The notes: generated by a model from the letters alone, not told the origin. A DNA stretch of 64,000 bases from Adlercreutzia sp. ZJ141 (GCF_011038965.1 NZ_JAAKEB010000004.1:1-64000), one strand, 5' to 3'. Counted from the stretch's first letter, positions 16,763 through 25,403 are shown. Numbers and translations: made by a program.

Positions 16763-18193
16763 TCACCGCCTGTTCGTAAACCAAGCGCGAGCCAGTGCCT
16801 CGATGCCCGGTTCGATATCCTGCTCGGGGATAGCCGAGAACCCCACCAGCACGCAGCTTCCCAGTGTGTGACCGTCGGTTGTCCAATAGCGATCCGTGCC
16901 GTACACGCGCACGCCTTCTTCGCGCGCCAGTGCGATGAGTTCGCCTTGGCTGCGCCCATCAAGAACCTCAAGCAGCACATGCAGACCACAACCGTGCTCA
17001 AGCACGCGCACCTTACCTTCCATAGTTCGCTTGATGGTGTCCATCAGTACAGTGTGCTTGCGACGGCTGCGCGCTTGCAACCGCCGCAAATGGCGGTCCC
17101 ATTGTCCGCTTGCCAAATAACGCGCCAAAGCTTCCTGCATCAACCACGAAACTGCCGGGTAGGCGTTCGAGAATTTCTCGTCCCATTGACGGCGCAAAAC
17201 CTTCGGCAGAATCATGTAGCTTATACGAAGCGCCGGCGACAGCGCCTTGGAAAATGTACCCAGATATATCACGCGGTCGGCGTTGTCCTGCGCAAATAAA
17301 GCTGGCTGACGCTCGCCCCGATAACAGAACTCATGGCAGTAGTCGTCCTCGATAATGTAAGCGTCGGTGTCTTTCGCCCACGTGAGAATACCCTCCCTTA
17401 CTTCGGGCGACATGGTGCCTCCGGTGGGGAACTGGTTGGCGGGCGTTACGTACAGCAATTTTGCGTCGCTGGCGTGAAGGGCTGCCATCATCGCATCGGC
17501 TCCCTGTGTTACGGGAATGAGCCGAATGGGAAACCCGTTTCCCTCGAAGACCGACCGTGCCCCATCGTAACCAGGCTCTTCCATGGCAACGGCATCGGTT
17601 GCTGTGTCGAACAGCAAACACAACCGTTGCAGGGTGGGCTGCGTACCCCCTTGCACAATGATGTTTTCGGCACTGCAGTGAATATCGCGGCTCGCTTGCG
17701 CCCGACGAGCGATTTCGCAACGAAGCGCCCATTCTCCCTTGTCATCGTCGTAGCTGCTGGCCTGCGCAAGATCGGGCTCGAGCAGAATGTCGTTTAAGAT
17801 CGACCTCCACGCTGCTGCGGGAAAGGTCCCTGGCTCCAAATTCCCGTACGTGAAATCGTAGCGCGCCGGCGCAAGATCAATAGAGGGCAGCGTCGGCTCG
17901 CTCGCTTGTTGTTCTTCACGCCACGTTGCCGCGCGGGTTGCAATGGCTGTTTCGCCACTCATGTCTTCAACGATGAAACCCGAGCCCGGTTTGCTCGCCG
18001 TAAAGCCTTCTTGCGCGAGCAGGCGGTACGCCGCATCAACGGTGTTGCGCGAACAGCGGAGCTCCTCGGCAAGTTCCCGAATGGAGGGAAGTTTCGACGC
18101 AGGCGGATACACGCCCAGCAGAATGTCTCGAGAAAGCTGCGTGTATATCTGCTCGTAAAGGGGAGTCGATGACCGCTGGTTGAGATGGATCAT
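16763..18193 (-). CDS. MocR-type transcriptional regulator (GntR HTH plus aminotransferase fold)
   Basis: 476 residues, ATG 18193 with GGAAGGAAC upstream. Residues 1-75 are a GntR winged helix (PLYEQIYTQLSRDILLG, LRCSRNTVDAAYRLLAQEGF). Residues about 105-470 are a class I aminotransferase-like domain with the Lys that binds PLP in LGTFSKALSPALRISYM. Such proteins sense PLP or amino-acid derivatives; known members regulate vitamin B6 synthesis (PdxR), GABA use (GabR) and others. The target here cannot be told because no B6 or GABA genes are adjacent. It heads a two-gene unit with yigZ. Confidence 0.92.
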   Translation of the reverse strand: MIHLNQRSSTPLYEQIYTQLSRDILLGVYPPASKLPSIRELAEELRCSRNTVDAAYRLLAQEGFTASKPGSGFIVEDMSGETAIATRAATWREEQQASEPTLPSIDLAPARYDFTYGNLEPGTFPAAAWRSILNDILLEPDLAQASSYDDDKGEWALRCEIARRAQASRDIHCSAENIIVQGGTQPTLQRLCLLFDTATDAVAMEEPGYDGARSVFEGNGFPIRLIPVTQGADAMMAALHASDAKLLYVTPANQFPTGGTMSPEVREGILTWAKDTDAYIIEDDYCHEFCYRGERQPALFAQDNADRVIYLGTFSKALSPALRISYMILPKVLRRQWDEKFSNAYPAVSWLMQEALARYLASGQWDRHLRRLQARSRRKHTVLMDTIKRTMEGKVRVLEHGCGLHVLLEVLDGRSQGELIALAREEGVRVYGTDRYWTTDGHTLGSCVLVGFSAIPEQDIEPGIEALARAWFTNRR

Positions 18194-18416
18194 GCAGTTC
18201 CTTCCGCTTTTGCTGCCGCTGTCTTTCTCGCCGCAACATGCCTTTGTTTTCGCTGCCTCGCGCGTCCATTTCGTGGATCTTCATGAAATCGTCACCTAAT
18301 AATACTCGTCAACCGTCCCTTTACGCTCAATTTCTGCCCAACTATGCTGAAAAAAGAATTGCGGACGCACTTTGGATGGTTTCTGCGCACCGTGCCGAAG
18401 CGTCGCCCGTGCTTTC

Positions 18417-18472
18417 TAGGGAAACACTGCTGCAAATGTAGGAATGGCGGGATGAATCAGCGTTTCCCTAAA
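18417..18472. repeat. Short interspersed inverted repeat, copy 1
   Basis: Arms TAGGGAAACACTG (18417-18429) and CAGCGTTTCCCTA (18458-18470), with GGCGGGATGAATCAG before the right arm. Related copies occur at 39633, 47942 and 55738. This copy lies about 30 bp before nrfA. Confidence 0.75.
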
Positions 18473-18500
18473 GGGAGGAATGTGAAAGGAGGGATGGTTT

Positions 18501-19832
18501 ATGAAAAGAAAGAAAGCTCTTGTGGGCATGAGCGCAGTCTGTACGGTCGCACTGATCGCAGGCCTCGTAGCATGTACTCCTACAAGCTCGTCTTCTGATT
18601 CATCAACCGATTCAGACAAGGCTTCGACGGCAACGTCCGCAGAAGTTCCCAACCCTGATAATTTCGAGTACGGTGTGATCACCGCTGATGGGTGGTCTGA
18701 GGTGTACCCGAACCAGTACGCAACGTACAAGGCGATGGGCGAAAACGATGGGGAAAAGCACGACTATCTGGAAGTGTATCCGGCACTGAAGACCATGTAC
18801 GCTGGCTATGCCTTCTCGCTTGGCTATGCCGAGCCGAACGGGCATCTGGATTCGCTGACTGACGTGGCCGAAACGCCGCGTACGCAGGAAAAGGAACAGA
18901 ACGGAAACTGCATCACGTGCAAGACCCCGCAGTTCACCGCGCAGGTGAACAGTGGCGATGAAGCCGTGAACCTGGAAAAGTTCAACGACATCATTGGTAA
19001 CTACACCGAGCCTATCAGCTGCTACAGCTGCCACGAGAATAACCCCGAAGAGGTTGTAGTTCCGAGCGCGTACTGGGCGAAATCAATAGGCGCCGACGCG
19101 ACTGCGGTTCCCGTTGAAGCTCAAACGTGTGGCCAGTGCCATAACGAATACTACTTCAGCGGCGAGAACAAGGTTGCAACGAACCCTTATGAGGGTCTTG
19201 AAGCTATGACGCCCGAAGCTATTCTGGCGTACTACGACGAGCATGAGTACAAAGACTTCGCTTCCAAGCTTACCGGCGCGCCGATGATCAAGGTGCAGCA
19301 TCCCGAGTTTGAAACGATGTACGGCGGCAAGGGTTCGTACATGGGTAAGCTGGGCTACACCTGTGCTGACTGCCACATGGGTGCAACCAAGGCCGAGGAC
19401 GGAACCGAGTTCTCGAACCACAACCTGCAAAGCCCGCTGGACAACCCCGAACTGATCGAGAACGTGTGCAGCGATTGCCACGATGACCTGGCCTCTCAGG
19501 TGAAGGAAATCACCGACGAGTTGGGCGATGGTGAGAACGGACGCACAAAGCAGGTGTCCGAGCGGATCGAGCTGCTCATTAACACCACGGCTGAGAAGTA
19601 CTCCGCAGAAATCGCTGAATTCCAGGCGGCCGCTGACGCCGGTACCGCTGGCATGTACGCTGCCGGCGAACTGGGCGAACTGCAGAGGCTACAGCGCGTT
19701 GCACAGTTCTACTGGGATTTCGCCATGAATGAAAATTCCGAGGGAGCCCATAACTCAACGCTTACCCGCGCATGCCTCGACATGGCGGAAAGCACCGCTG
19801 ACGAAGGTCTCGCCAAGCTTGGCGTTGCCTAA
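18501..19832 (+). CDS. nrfA: Ammonia-forming cytochrome c nitrite reductase
   Basis: 443 residues, ATG 18501 with AAAGGAGG upstream. A lipobox (GLVAC, Cys25) and a Ser/Asp-rich linker show that it is exported and lipid-anchored. Five heme sites are visible: CITCK (137-141), the Lys-ligated catalytic heme unique to NrfA, then CYSCH (174-178), CGQCH (210-214), CADCH (288-292) and CSDCH (323-327). It reduces nitrite to ammonium with six electrons from the quinol pool. The usual electron donor gene nrfH is not adjacent on either side, and the gene appears to be alone. Two strong hairpins follow the stop. Confidence 0.97.
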   Translation: MKRKKALVGMSAVCTVALIAGLVACTPTSSSSDSSTDSDKASTATSAEVPNPDNFEYGVITADGWSEVYPNQYATYKAMGENDGEKHDYLEVYPALKTMYAGYAFSLGYAEPNGHLDSLTDVAETPRTQEKEQNGNCITCKTPQFTAQVNSGDEAVNLEKFNDIIGNYTEPISCYSCHENNPEEVVVPSAYWAKSIGADATAVPVEAQTCGQCHNEYYFSGENKVATNPYEGLEAMTPEAILAYYDEHEYKDFASKLTGAPMIKVQHPEFETMYGGKGSYMGKLGYTCADCHMGATKAEDGTEFSNHNLQSPLDNPELIENVCSDCHDDLASQVKEITDELGDGENGRTKQVSERIELLINTTAEKYSAEIAEFQAAADAGTAGMYAAGELGELQRLQRVAQFYWDFAMNENSEGAHNSTLTRACLDMAESTADEGLAKLGVA

Positions 19833-19900
19833 GCATTAATCGAATTGCTGTCAAAGTGCGATGGCTCGCATCGTGAGCACAGTGGGCCATCGCAACCGCG

Positions 19901-19935
19901 GAAGGGCGGCGTGCGCAGAGCTTAAGCCGCCCTTC
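19901..19935 (+). terminator. Hairpin downstream of nrfA
   Basis: Ten-base arms GAAGGGCGGC and GCCGCCCTTC (19901-19910, 19926-19935). There is no clear T-tract, so it may protect the 3' end or act together with the next hairpin. Confidence 0.6.
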
Positions 19936-19959
19936 ATAAGGAAGGCTTCAATCTTTTGA

Positions 19960-20015
19960 GGAAGGCCCCCGAACCCGAAGCACATCCCCTCTCCGCTTCG
20001 GGTTCGGAGGCTTTC
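19960..20015 (+). terminator. Second long hairpin downstream of nrfA
   Basis: About 20-base arms (19960-19980 and 19996-20015) with two mismatches and a short loop, followed by TTGTTG. It is a likely terminator or insulator between nrfA and the tRNA-Leu gene. Confidence 0.65.
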
Positions 20016-20113
20016 CTTGTTGCTGGCTGACCCGTGAACCTGTGGACGAACTCGTGAACCCGGGGGGCAGCACCAGCTCGCGTGAAAAAGCTGAAATAAT
20101 CGCGAGTTCGCCC

Positions 20114-20142
20114 TTGCATTCGATCGGGTACTCCGCTAATAT
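20114..20142 (+). promoter_or_regulatory. Promoter of tRNA-Leu
   Basis: -35 TTGCAT (20114-20119), 17-bp spacer, -10 TAATAT (20137-20142). The spacing and -35 match the tRNA-fMet promoter. Confidence 0.75.
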
Positions 20143-20173
20143 AGACAACCGCTTCGCAAGGAAGCAACTATGT

Positions 20174-20260
20174 GCGGGCGTGGCGGAATTGGCAGACGCG
20201 TACGGTTCAGGTCCGTATGGGGGCAACCCCATGGAGGTTCAAGTCCTCTCGCCCGCACCA
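20174..20260 (+). tRNA. tRNA-Leu (CAG)
   Basis: 87-nt cloverleaf with a long variable arm and encoded CCA. Acceptor arms are GCGGGCG and CGCCCGC. The anticodon loop TTCAGGT gives anticodon CAG, which decodes CTG. T arm GGTTCAAGTCC is present. Confidence 0.95.
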
Positions 20261-20274
20261 TATAAGAAATCGCA

Positions 20275-20305
20275 GGACAGCTCAGACGTGGCTGTCTATT
20301 TTTTT
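20275..20305 (+). terminator. Terminator of tRNA-Leu
   Basis: GGACAGC/GCTGTC hairpin followed by TATTTTTTT. It begins 15 nt after the tRNA CCA and also faces the convergent XRE gene. Confidence 0.88.
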
Positions 20306-20331
20306 GCACGAGGGTTAAACCGGGATAGTCT

Positions 20332-20811
20332 TTACACGTGGTTTTTTGACTTCGCTGCAAACCGCACCTCGTCGATTACCGAGTACACCCCGAGAGCAAT
20401 TATCACCAGGGTAAGTCCCGTCACGAAGCTCGCTATCATGGGGTCTGAATCTATGAGCGCAAGGGATATCGCAAGAAAGGCGATGCCGATCATGATCGAG
20501 TGTGCTGCTTCAAGCAGGGAGCCTTGGCTTGTTCTCGTTTGAGCGGCGGCAATAAGCTCGAGCGTTTGCTTGTCGTCGTAGAGCCGCACGCTGTTTGGTT
20601 CCGCATCTTCGCCATCGAGCAGCTCTGCAACCGATATCCCGAGCGTTTCGCAAAGGATCGGGATGGTGGCGTAGTCGGGCATGCACTTTCCGGTTTCCCA
20701 TTTCGATACCGTTTTGTTCGAAACGTTGAGCATTTCTGCAAGCTGGCCTTGCGTGAGGTTTTTCTGCTTGCGCTTGAGGGCGATGTAGTTTCCGATAGAC
20801 ATCTGATTCAT
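20332..20811 (-). CDS. XRE-family regulator with C-terminal membrane helices
   Basis: 159 residues, ATG 20811 with GAGGAGG upstream. Residues 5-60 form a Cro/C1-type HTH (LTQGQLAEMLNVSNKTVSKW, then MPDYATIPILCETLGIS). After a linker, residues about 105-150 hold two hydrophobic helices (IMIGIAFLAISLALI and MIASFVTGLTLVIIALGVY), so the regulator is membrane tethered. Such proteins are common in gut Actinobacteria and Firmicutes and their signals are mostly unknown. It is divergent from the HD hydrolase gene at 21070 and shares the 258-bp intergenic region with it, so it may control that cluster; this is inference from position. Confidence 0.88.
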   Translation of the reverse strand: MNQMSIGNYIALKRKQKNLTQGQLAEMLNVSNKTVSKWETGKCMPDYATIPILCETLGISVAELLDGEDAEPNSVRLYDDKQTLELIAAAQTRTSQGSLLEAAHSIMIGIAFLAISLALIDSDPMIASFVTGLTLVIIALGVYSVIDEVRFAAKSKNHV

Positions 20812-21069
20812 GGTTCCTCCTCATGGGGGTTGGCTCGGTTGTGACACACATAAAGTGAACCAGAAACCTACATAATAGCTACCCCTCGGCTGGCGATTAT
20901 GGGTGGAAATGTGTGTCTTTCCAAAAAGTTAGTCCAACAGCAGGTGTCAGCCTCGTGGCGTCACTGGTTCTGGAGATTATTCTGCTGGTTTTGCTTGGCA
21001 GATTGCCGTAAGCTTGCCGATAAGCGAGAAAGAGGAAAAGCGGGAAGGAAGAGGGAAGGAGTCAATCAC

Positions 21070-21495
21070 ATGATTTACACGCCCATGACGAACAAGGCGC
21101 TGAAGATTTGCTTCGACGCGCATAAGGACCAGGTAGATAAGGCAGGTGCACCGTACGTCTTCCACCCGTTCCACCTGGCAGAGCAGATGGACGACGAGGC
21201 CTCAACATGCGCTGCGCTGCTTCACGATGTGGTAGAAGACACCGACGCCACCTTTGACGACCTGCTGGCACAGGGAATAAGCTACGAAGTGGTGGAGGCT
21301 GTGCGCTACCTCACGCATGAAGACGACGTGCCGTATATGGATTACGTTGCCAACATCGCGAGCAACCCGATTGCGGTGAAGGTCAAGTTTGCTGATTTGA
21401 AGCACAACATGGAGCGAGGGCGTTTCGATAATCCAGACGAGGTTGGCGAAGGGCGCATTGCGAAATACAAGGCTGCGTTAGAGCTGCTGTCGTAA
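21070..21495 (+). CDS. Small HD-domain hydrolase, RelA/SpoT-HD (MESH1)-like
   Basis: 141 residues from ATG 21070, preceded by GAAGGAG. Metal-binding HD motifs are visible: PYVFHPFHLAEQM, then LLHDVVEDT, and the later KVKFADLKHNM which corresponds to the Asp motif of RelA/SpoT hydrolase domains. No synthetase or regulatory domain is present, so it is a stand-alone hydrolase of the small alarmone hydrolase or MESH1 type. The likely substrate is ppGpp or a related nucleotide, but this is family inference. It opens a plus-strand series with macro domain, vWA and ADP-ribosylglycohydrolase genes. Confidence 0.85.
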   Translation: MIYTPMTNKALKICFDAHKDQVDKAGAPYVFHPFHLAEQMDDEASTCAALLHDVVEDTDATFDDLLAQGISYEVVEAVRYLTHEDDVPYMDYVANIASNPIAVKVKFADLKHNMERGRFDNPDEVGEGRIAKYKAALELLS

Positions 21496-21576
21496 ACGAA
21501 GGATTTCCTGTGCAAAGGTTCGCGTTGCGAGCTATGATTCACCCAGCAATATTGTCGAGCGGAAGCGTGAACGAAC

Positions 21577-22959
21577 ATGCCGCTGCATATCGTGCGAGAT
21601 GACATAGCGAATATGCGCACAGACGCGATTGTCGTGCCTGCCAACACGATGCTGCTCATTGGTGGGGGTGCTGGCGAAGCCGTAGCGCGCATTGCGGGAA
21701 TGGGTCGCTTGCAGGATGCCTGCGACACGATAGGCGGGTGCGCGATTGGTGAGGCTGTGGTCACGCCTGCGTTCGACTTTCCTGCAAAAATGATTGTGCA
21801 TGCGGTGGGTCCCGTATGGCGGGGAGGCTACTCTGGTGAGGCAGGTGCTCTGCACTCGTGTGTGAGCGCGGCTCTTGCAGCGGCGGTGTCTGCGGGTGCT
21901 GAAAGTATCGCGATGCCGCTTTTGGCGACGGGTGCCTTTGGCTATCCGGTGGGGCATGCTATCGACATCGAAACTCGCGCGATTCAGGACTTCTTGGACA
22001 GCAATGAGATCGACGTTTGGCTGGTACTTTACGATCGAGAGTCCATGCGCGTGGGCCGGGCCCTATTTGACTCGATTGCCGAATACATCGATGACGTGTA
22101 TGTTGGCGATCACGCGCTTGAGAGAACCGCAGCGCTCGACGGTTATCCGCCGCAGGTTAGAGGGTTCGACAGAGGCTTCGCGCCAGGTGTGCCTTCAATA
22201 CCGGGCATGTCTTCAGCGCAGAGCGTACGCTCTGCGCAAAGTGCAGACCGCGAGACTTTGCCGACGATGCCGACTTCGGCATCACCTTCCACTTCTTTAC
22301 CCGAATCGAAGCGCGGGGGCAGACTCAAGAGCCGGGACAAAGGCCGGGGCCTTTTCGGAAGGCGAAGAACTCGTGGCGGCGACACACAGCCTGATGCACG
22401 GCTTGATACGCCTCAGGTTAAGCCTCCGGCATCTTCTCGGGAAGAGCGTGAGCAAGAGCCGGCGATGGCAAGCGTTGTTGCTGCGCTCGAGGATATGGTC
22501 GCGTTTGAGGACGTCTCGCTCGAGGAAGTTGCGTTCGGAAGCGCCCTGCCGAGGCACTTCGATGGGGTTGCGCGTGTTGGTGCCGCCGCTCCGGAAAGCC
22601 TGGCGAAGCGGCTCGAACGGCTGGATGAGTCGTTTGCGCAAACGGTGCTGCGCCTTATAGATGAGCGCGGCATGACCGACGTTGAAGTGTATAAGCGTGC
22701 AAACATGAGCCGGCAGCTGTTCGCGAAAATACGCAAGGATGACAACTATCGACCCACGAAGAAGACCGCCTGTGCGCTTGCGTTCGCGCTTGGGCTTAAT
22801 CGCGACGATGCGGTGGCGTTGCTTGCGCGAGCTGGTTTCGCGCTCTCGCACAGTTCGAAGTTCGACGTTATTGTGGAGTACTTTCTGGTGAACAATGTTC
22901 ACGATATCTTCCAGGTAAACGAGGCGCTTTTCGCCTACGACCAGCCGATTCTTGGGTAG
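21577..22959 (+). CDS. Macro-domain protein with C-terminal HTH-like domain
   Basis: 460 residues, ATG 21577. Residues 1 to about 170 are a macro domain that binds or hydrolyses ADP-ribose: VRDDIANMRTDAIVVPAN, GGGAGEAV, KMIVHAVGPVW and MPLLATGAFGYP. Residues about 200-325 are a low-complexity, Ser/Pro/Arg-rich linker. Residues about 340-460 are a conserved helical domain containing LRLIDERGMTDVEVYKRANM, SRQLFAKIRKDDNYRPTK and NEALFAYDQPILG, resembling a phage-repressor-like HTH. This macro plus C-terminal architecture occurs in gut bacteria without an assigned role. The linker is unusually long. It sits 81 bp after the HD hydrolase gene and is probably co-transcribed with it. Confidence 0.88.
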   Translation: MPLHIVRDDIANMRTDAIVVPANTMLLIGGGAGEAVARIAGMGRLQDACDTIGGCAIGEAVVTPAFDFPAKMIVHAVGPVWRGGYSGEAGALHSCVSAALAAAVSAGAESIAMPLLATGAFGYPVGHAIDIETRAIQDFLDSNEIDVWLVLYDRESMRVGRALFDSIAEYIDDVYVGDHALERTAALDGYPPQVRGFDRGFAPGVPSIPGMSSAQSVRSAQSADRETLPTMPTSASPSTSLPESKRGGRLKSRDKGRGLFGRRRTRGGDTQPDARLDTPQVKPPASSREEREQEPAMASVVAALEDMVAFEDVSLEEVAFGSALPRHFDGVARVGAAAPESLAKRLERLDESFAQTVLRLIDERGMTDVEVYKRANMSRQLFAKIRKDDNYRPTKKTACALAFALGLNRDDAVALLARAGFALSHSSKFDVIVEYFLVNNVHDIFQVNEALFAYDQPILG

Positions 22960-23168
22960 CTTTGCGACCTGCGCCTCCATTCGTCGCAAGTGTGCCACCG
23001 TGCAATCCGTCGCGTAGGTCGTGCGTTGCGAGAGCCGTGTGCCTTGTCGTGCGTCACGAGAGCCGTGCACTCTGCCGCGCACGATGTCGCTTCGCGGTTT
23101 ACCTACCGCGCGTTGCAAGAGCGTAAAGTTCCTTTCGTCAGGTAATCCAGAGGCGAAAGGAGCCAACC

Positions 23169-23837
23169 ATGAAGAACTATACCGAACTCGTGTTTATCCT
23201 CGATCGCAGCGGATCGATGCAAGGGCTTGAGGCCGACACCATCGGCGGATTCAATTCGGTGCTCGCAAAGCACCAGGAAATGGAGGGCAATGCTGTCGTT
23301 TCCACGGTGCTCTTCGACGACCAAACCGACGTCATCTGTGATCGGCGTGACATTCGTGAGGTGGAGCCGATTACCGGCAAGGAGTACTATGTGCGCGGCT
23401 GCACGGCGCTGCTCGATGCGGTGGGAGGCGCAATCGATCATGTGTCCAAGGTGCAGAAGATTCTGCCGAAGAGCCACCGCGCCAAGGACGTGGTGTTCGT
23501 CATCACCACCGACGGCCTTGAGAACGCGAGCTGCAAGTACAGCTACGCAGACGTGAAGAAGATGATCGAGAAGAAAAAGAAGAAGGGTTGGGAGTTCATT
23601 TTCATGGGTGCGAATATCGACGCTGCGGCGGAAGCTTCTCGCATCGGCATTGCCGCAGATCACGCTGCCACCTATTGCGCAGATGGGGTGGGTACGCACG
23701 CCGTTTATGCCGCAATGGCCGACGCCACCTGCATGGCGCGCCAAACAGGTCACGTTGACGCTTCGTGGGCAGCTCCAATCAAAGCGGACATGGCGGCACG
23801 AAAGCACGGCTTTCTCCACGGAAAGCTCGGCAAGTAG
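23169..23837 (+). CDS. von Willebrand factor A domain protein
   Basis: 222 residues, ATG 23169 with GAAAGGAG upstream. A complete MIDAS metal site is visible: DRSGSM near residue 13, GCTALLDAV near residue 77 for the Thr, and ITTDGLEN for the Asp. There is no signal peptide, so it acts in the cytoplasm. Cytoplasmic single-domain vWA proteins often serve as protein-binding partners, for instance TerY-like proteins in stress or phosphorylation systems. Its place between macro-domain and ADP-ribosylglycohydrolase genes suggests a link with ADP-ribose signalling; no direct evidence exists. 209 bp separate it from the macro gene, so it may have its own promoter. Confidence 0.85.
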   Translation: MKNYTELVFILDRSGSMQGLEADTIGGFNSVLAKHQEMEGNAVVSTVLFDDQTDVICDRRDIREVEPITGKEYYVRGCTALLDAVGGAIDHVSKVQKILPKSHRAKDVVFVITTDGLENASCKYSYADVKKMIEKKKKKGWEFIFMGANIDAAAEASRIGIAADHAATYCADGVGTHAVYAAMADATCMARQTGHVDASWAAPIKADMAARKHGFLHGKLGK

Positions 23838-24299
23838 TGCCGCCCTCCAATCCCTTTCGGTCTCTTCCGTAAGGAGCGCCCATCAGTCCATTCCGGTCTC
23901 TTCTCGTGCAACGGGCAGCGAAGACCACCCGTGACCGTGTGTTCGCTGTCCTTTGCGGGCGTTGCATGTGCCAAAAGGGGTGCTTTCTACCAAGCAGCCG
24001 ACCTCATCGTGATACTCGAAGAAGCATCGAGTATTCAAGGTATTCGCAGGATGGCGGCAGGTAGATAGGACTCGGGTCTGCCGACAGGTTGGCAGTCCGC
24101 CGTTCGAACTGATACCCCCTACTTAACTCTAAAGACTCTTTTGTCATCTCGGTAGACAAGAGTGTTTTGCGCCCATCAGGATTGTGGGAAAAGGAAGGAA
24201 GAGTGTTGCGGCGATGTCCCTTTGCGGTTTACCTGCTGTGCGGTTTTGTCGCGTATGATTTATGCTGTTCGGCGGTTCAAAGTGGAAGGAAGGTCGGTC
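23838..24299. other. Intergenic region between vWA and ADP-ribosylglycohydrolase genes
   Basis: Nothing coding is supported. A run near 24040-24120 ends in a GTTCGAAC word and superficially resembles a tRNA, but no acceptor or T stem can be paired. A promoter for the downstream gene should lie in 24180-24285. Confidence 0.4.
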
Positions 24300-25157
24300 A
24301 TGTACGGGGCCATAATCGGAGACATTGCAGGATCGCGATACGAGTTTTATCCCGAGAAGACGAAAGATATGCCGCTGTTCGCGAAGGGAAGCCGCTTTAC
24401 TGACGACACGGTGCTCACCGTTGCTGTGGCAAATGCCTTGCTTGAGGCTCGAAAGACAGGTGTGTCGTTCAAGGAGCTGCTTGTGCCCGAGATGCGGCGC
24501 ATGGCGTTGGCGTATCCCGATGCGGGCTATGGTGGCAGGTTTGCTACCTGGCTTGGAAGTGCTGACCCCTCCCCATACGGTAGCTTTGGTAACGGGTCGG
24601 CCATGCGTGTAAGCCCATGTGGACTTATAGCGGTGACGCTGGAAGAAGCGCTCGATCTCGCCCGTGCTTCAGCGGAAGTGACGCACGATCACCCTGAAGG
24701 GATAAAGGGAGCGCAGGCGGTTGCGGGGGCGGTGTTCCTTGCGAAAACCGGGCACACAAAGGAGGAAATACGCGCGTTTGTGCAGGACGGTTACTACAAT
24801 CTGGACTTTACGCTTGATGAGATTCGTGCGGGTTACGGCTTTGACGAAACGTGCCAAGGGTCGGTGCCGCAGGCTATCGTTGCTTTCCTGGAAGCGGAAA
24901 GCTATGAAGACGCCATCAGAGGCGCTATTTCGCTTGGCGGGGATGCCGACACCCAGGCGGCTATCGCGGGATCGATCGCCTGGTCGTATTATCGCTTCAG
25001 GCTTGGGGGCGAAAATTTACCGGAGTCGTCCAGCAAGCCTGGGATACGGTGGCCGCAGTGGTGTCAGGACATGGTGGAGAAAAACGGCATCAACGCCTTC
25101 CTGCCCGCAGACTTCGTGGATACGATAAAACGACTTGATAAGGTTTGGATGCAGTGA
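24300..25157 (+). CDS. ADP-ribosylglycohydrolase (DraG family)
   Basis: 285 residues from ATG 24300, preceded by GGAAGGAAGG. The family metal sites are visible: MYGAIIGDIAGSRYEF at the N-terminus, SRFTDDTVLTVAVANALL, a central GSFGNGSAMRVSPCGL and THDHPEGIKGAQA, and the C-terminal GGDADTQAAIAGSIA. These enzymes remove ADP-ribose from proteins or DNA using two Mg2+ ions. Together with the macro-domain gene this gives two possible ADP-ribose-processing proteins in one locus, although no ADP-ribosyltransferase is visible. A hairpin lies just after the stop. Confidence 0.95.
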   Translation: MYGAIIGDIAGSRYEFYPEKTKDMPLFAKGSRFTDDTVLTVAVANALLEARKTGVSFKELLVPEMRRMALAYPDAGYGGRFATWLGSADPSPYGSFGNGSAMRVSPCGLIAVTLEEALDLARASAEVTHDHPEGIKGAQAVAGAVFLAKTGHTKEEIRAFVQDGYYNLDFTLDEIRAGYGFDETCQGSVPQAIVAFLEAESYEDAIRGAISLGGDADTQAAIAGSIAWSYYRFRLGGENLPESSSKPGIRWPQWCQDMVEKNGINAFLPADFVDTIKRLDKVWMQ

Positions 25158-25176
25158 CAGGGAACTCACGAAAATA

Positions 25177-25231
25177 AAAGAGCCCCACTGTTGGGGCTCT
25201 GTGCATACAATGGCGGAGGCGGTAGGATTCC
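25177..25231. repeat. Duplicated tRNA-Ser 3' end plus terminator (copy A)
   Basis: 55 bp matching 25369-25423 with one difference. It contains the terminator hairpin (GAGCCCC...GGGGCTC) and the last 28 bp of the tRNA-Ser gene including CCA. The sequence then diverges into about 138 bp of non-coding, hairpin-rich DNA with its own small hairpin (ACAGCCC/GGGCTGT). This is the layout of an attachment-site duplication left by an integrated element. Confidence 0.85.
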
Positions 25232-25368
25232 CGCGTCCGCCTTCGGCGAACGCTCTTCTCCCTCGGCGCAAGCGCCTTCGGGCGGTCGCCTAAAAACAGC
25301 CCACGGGGCTGTTTTCTGAACGGCGCCCGACCTTGCGGTTCGAATCCTCTGGGAGGTTTTCAGCAATG

Positions 25369-25393
25369 AAAAGAGCCCCACTGTTGGGGCTCT
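25369..25393 (-). terminator. Terminator of tRNA-Ser
   Basis: AGAGCCCC/GGGGCTCT hairpin on the minus strand followed by TTTTC, ending 11 nt after the tRNA CCA. An identical hairpin in copy A (25177-25200) also lies just after the ADP-ribosylglycohydrolase gene. Confidence 0.85.
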
Positions 25394-25403
25394 GTGCGTA
25401 CAA

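Noticed and set aside
16205-17299. Long plus-strand open frame opposite yigZ and mocR
   Set aside because: It spans two clear genes on the other strand and shows no domain of its own.
24030-24120. tRNA-like sequence containing GTTCGAAC
   Set aside because: Neither a T stem, an anticodon stem nor an acceptor stem can be paired around it.
25231-25368. Small RNA gene between the tRNA-Ser repeats
   Set aside because: There are hairpins, one with flanking A and T runs, but no promoter and no similarity to a known RNA that I can recognise.
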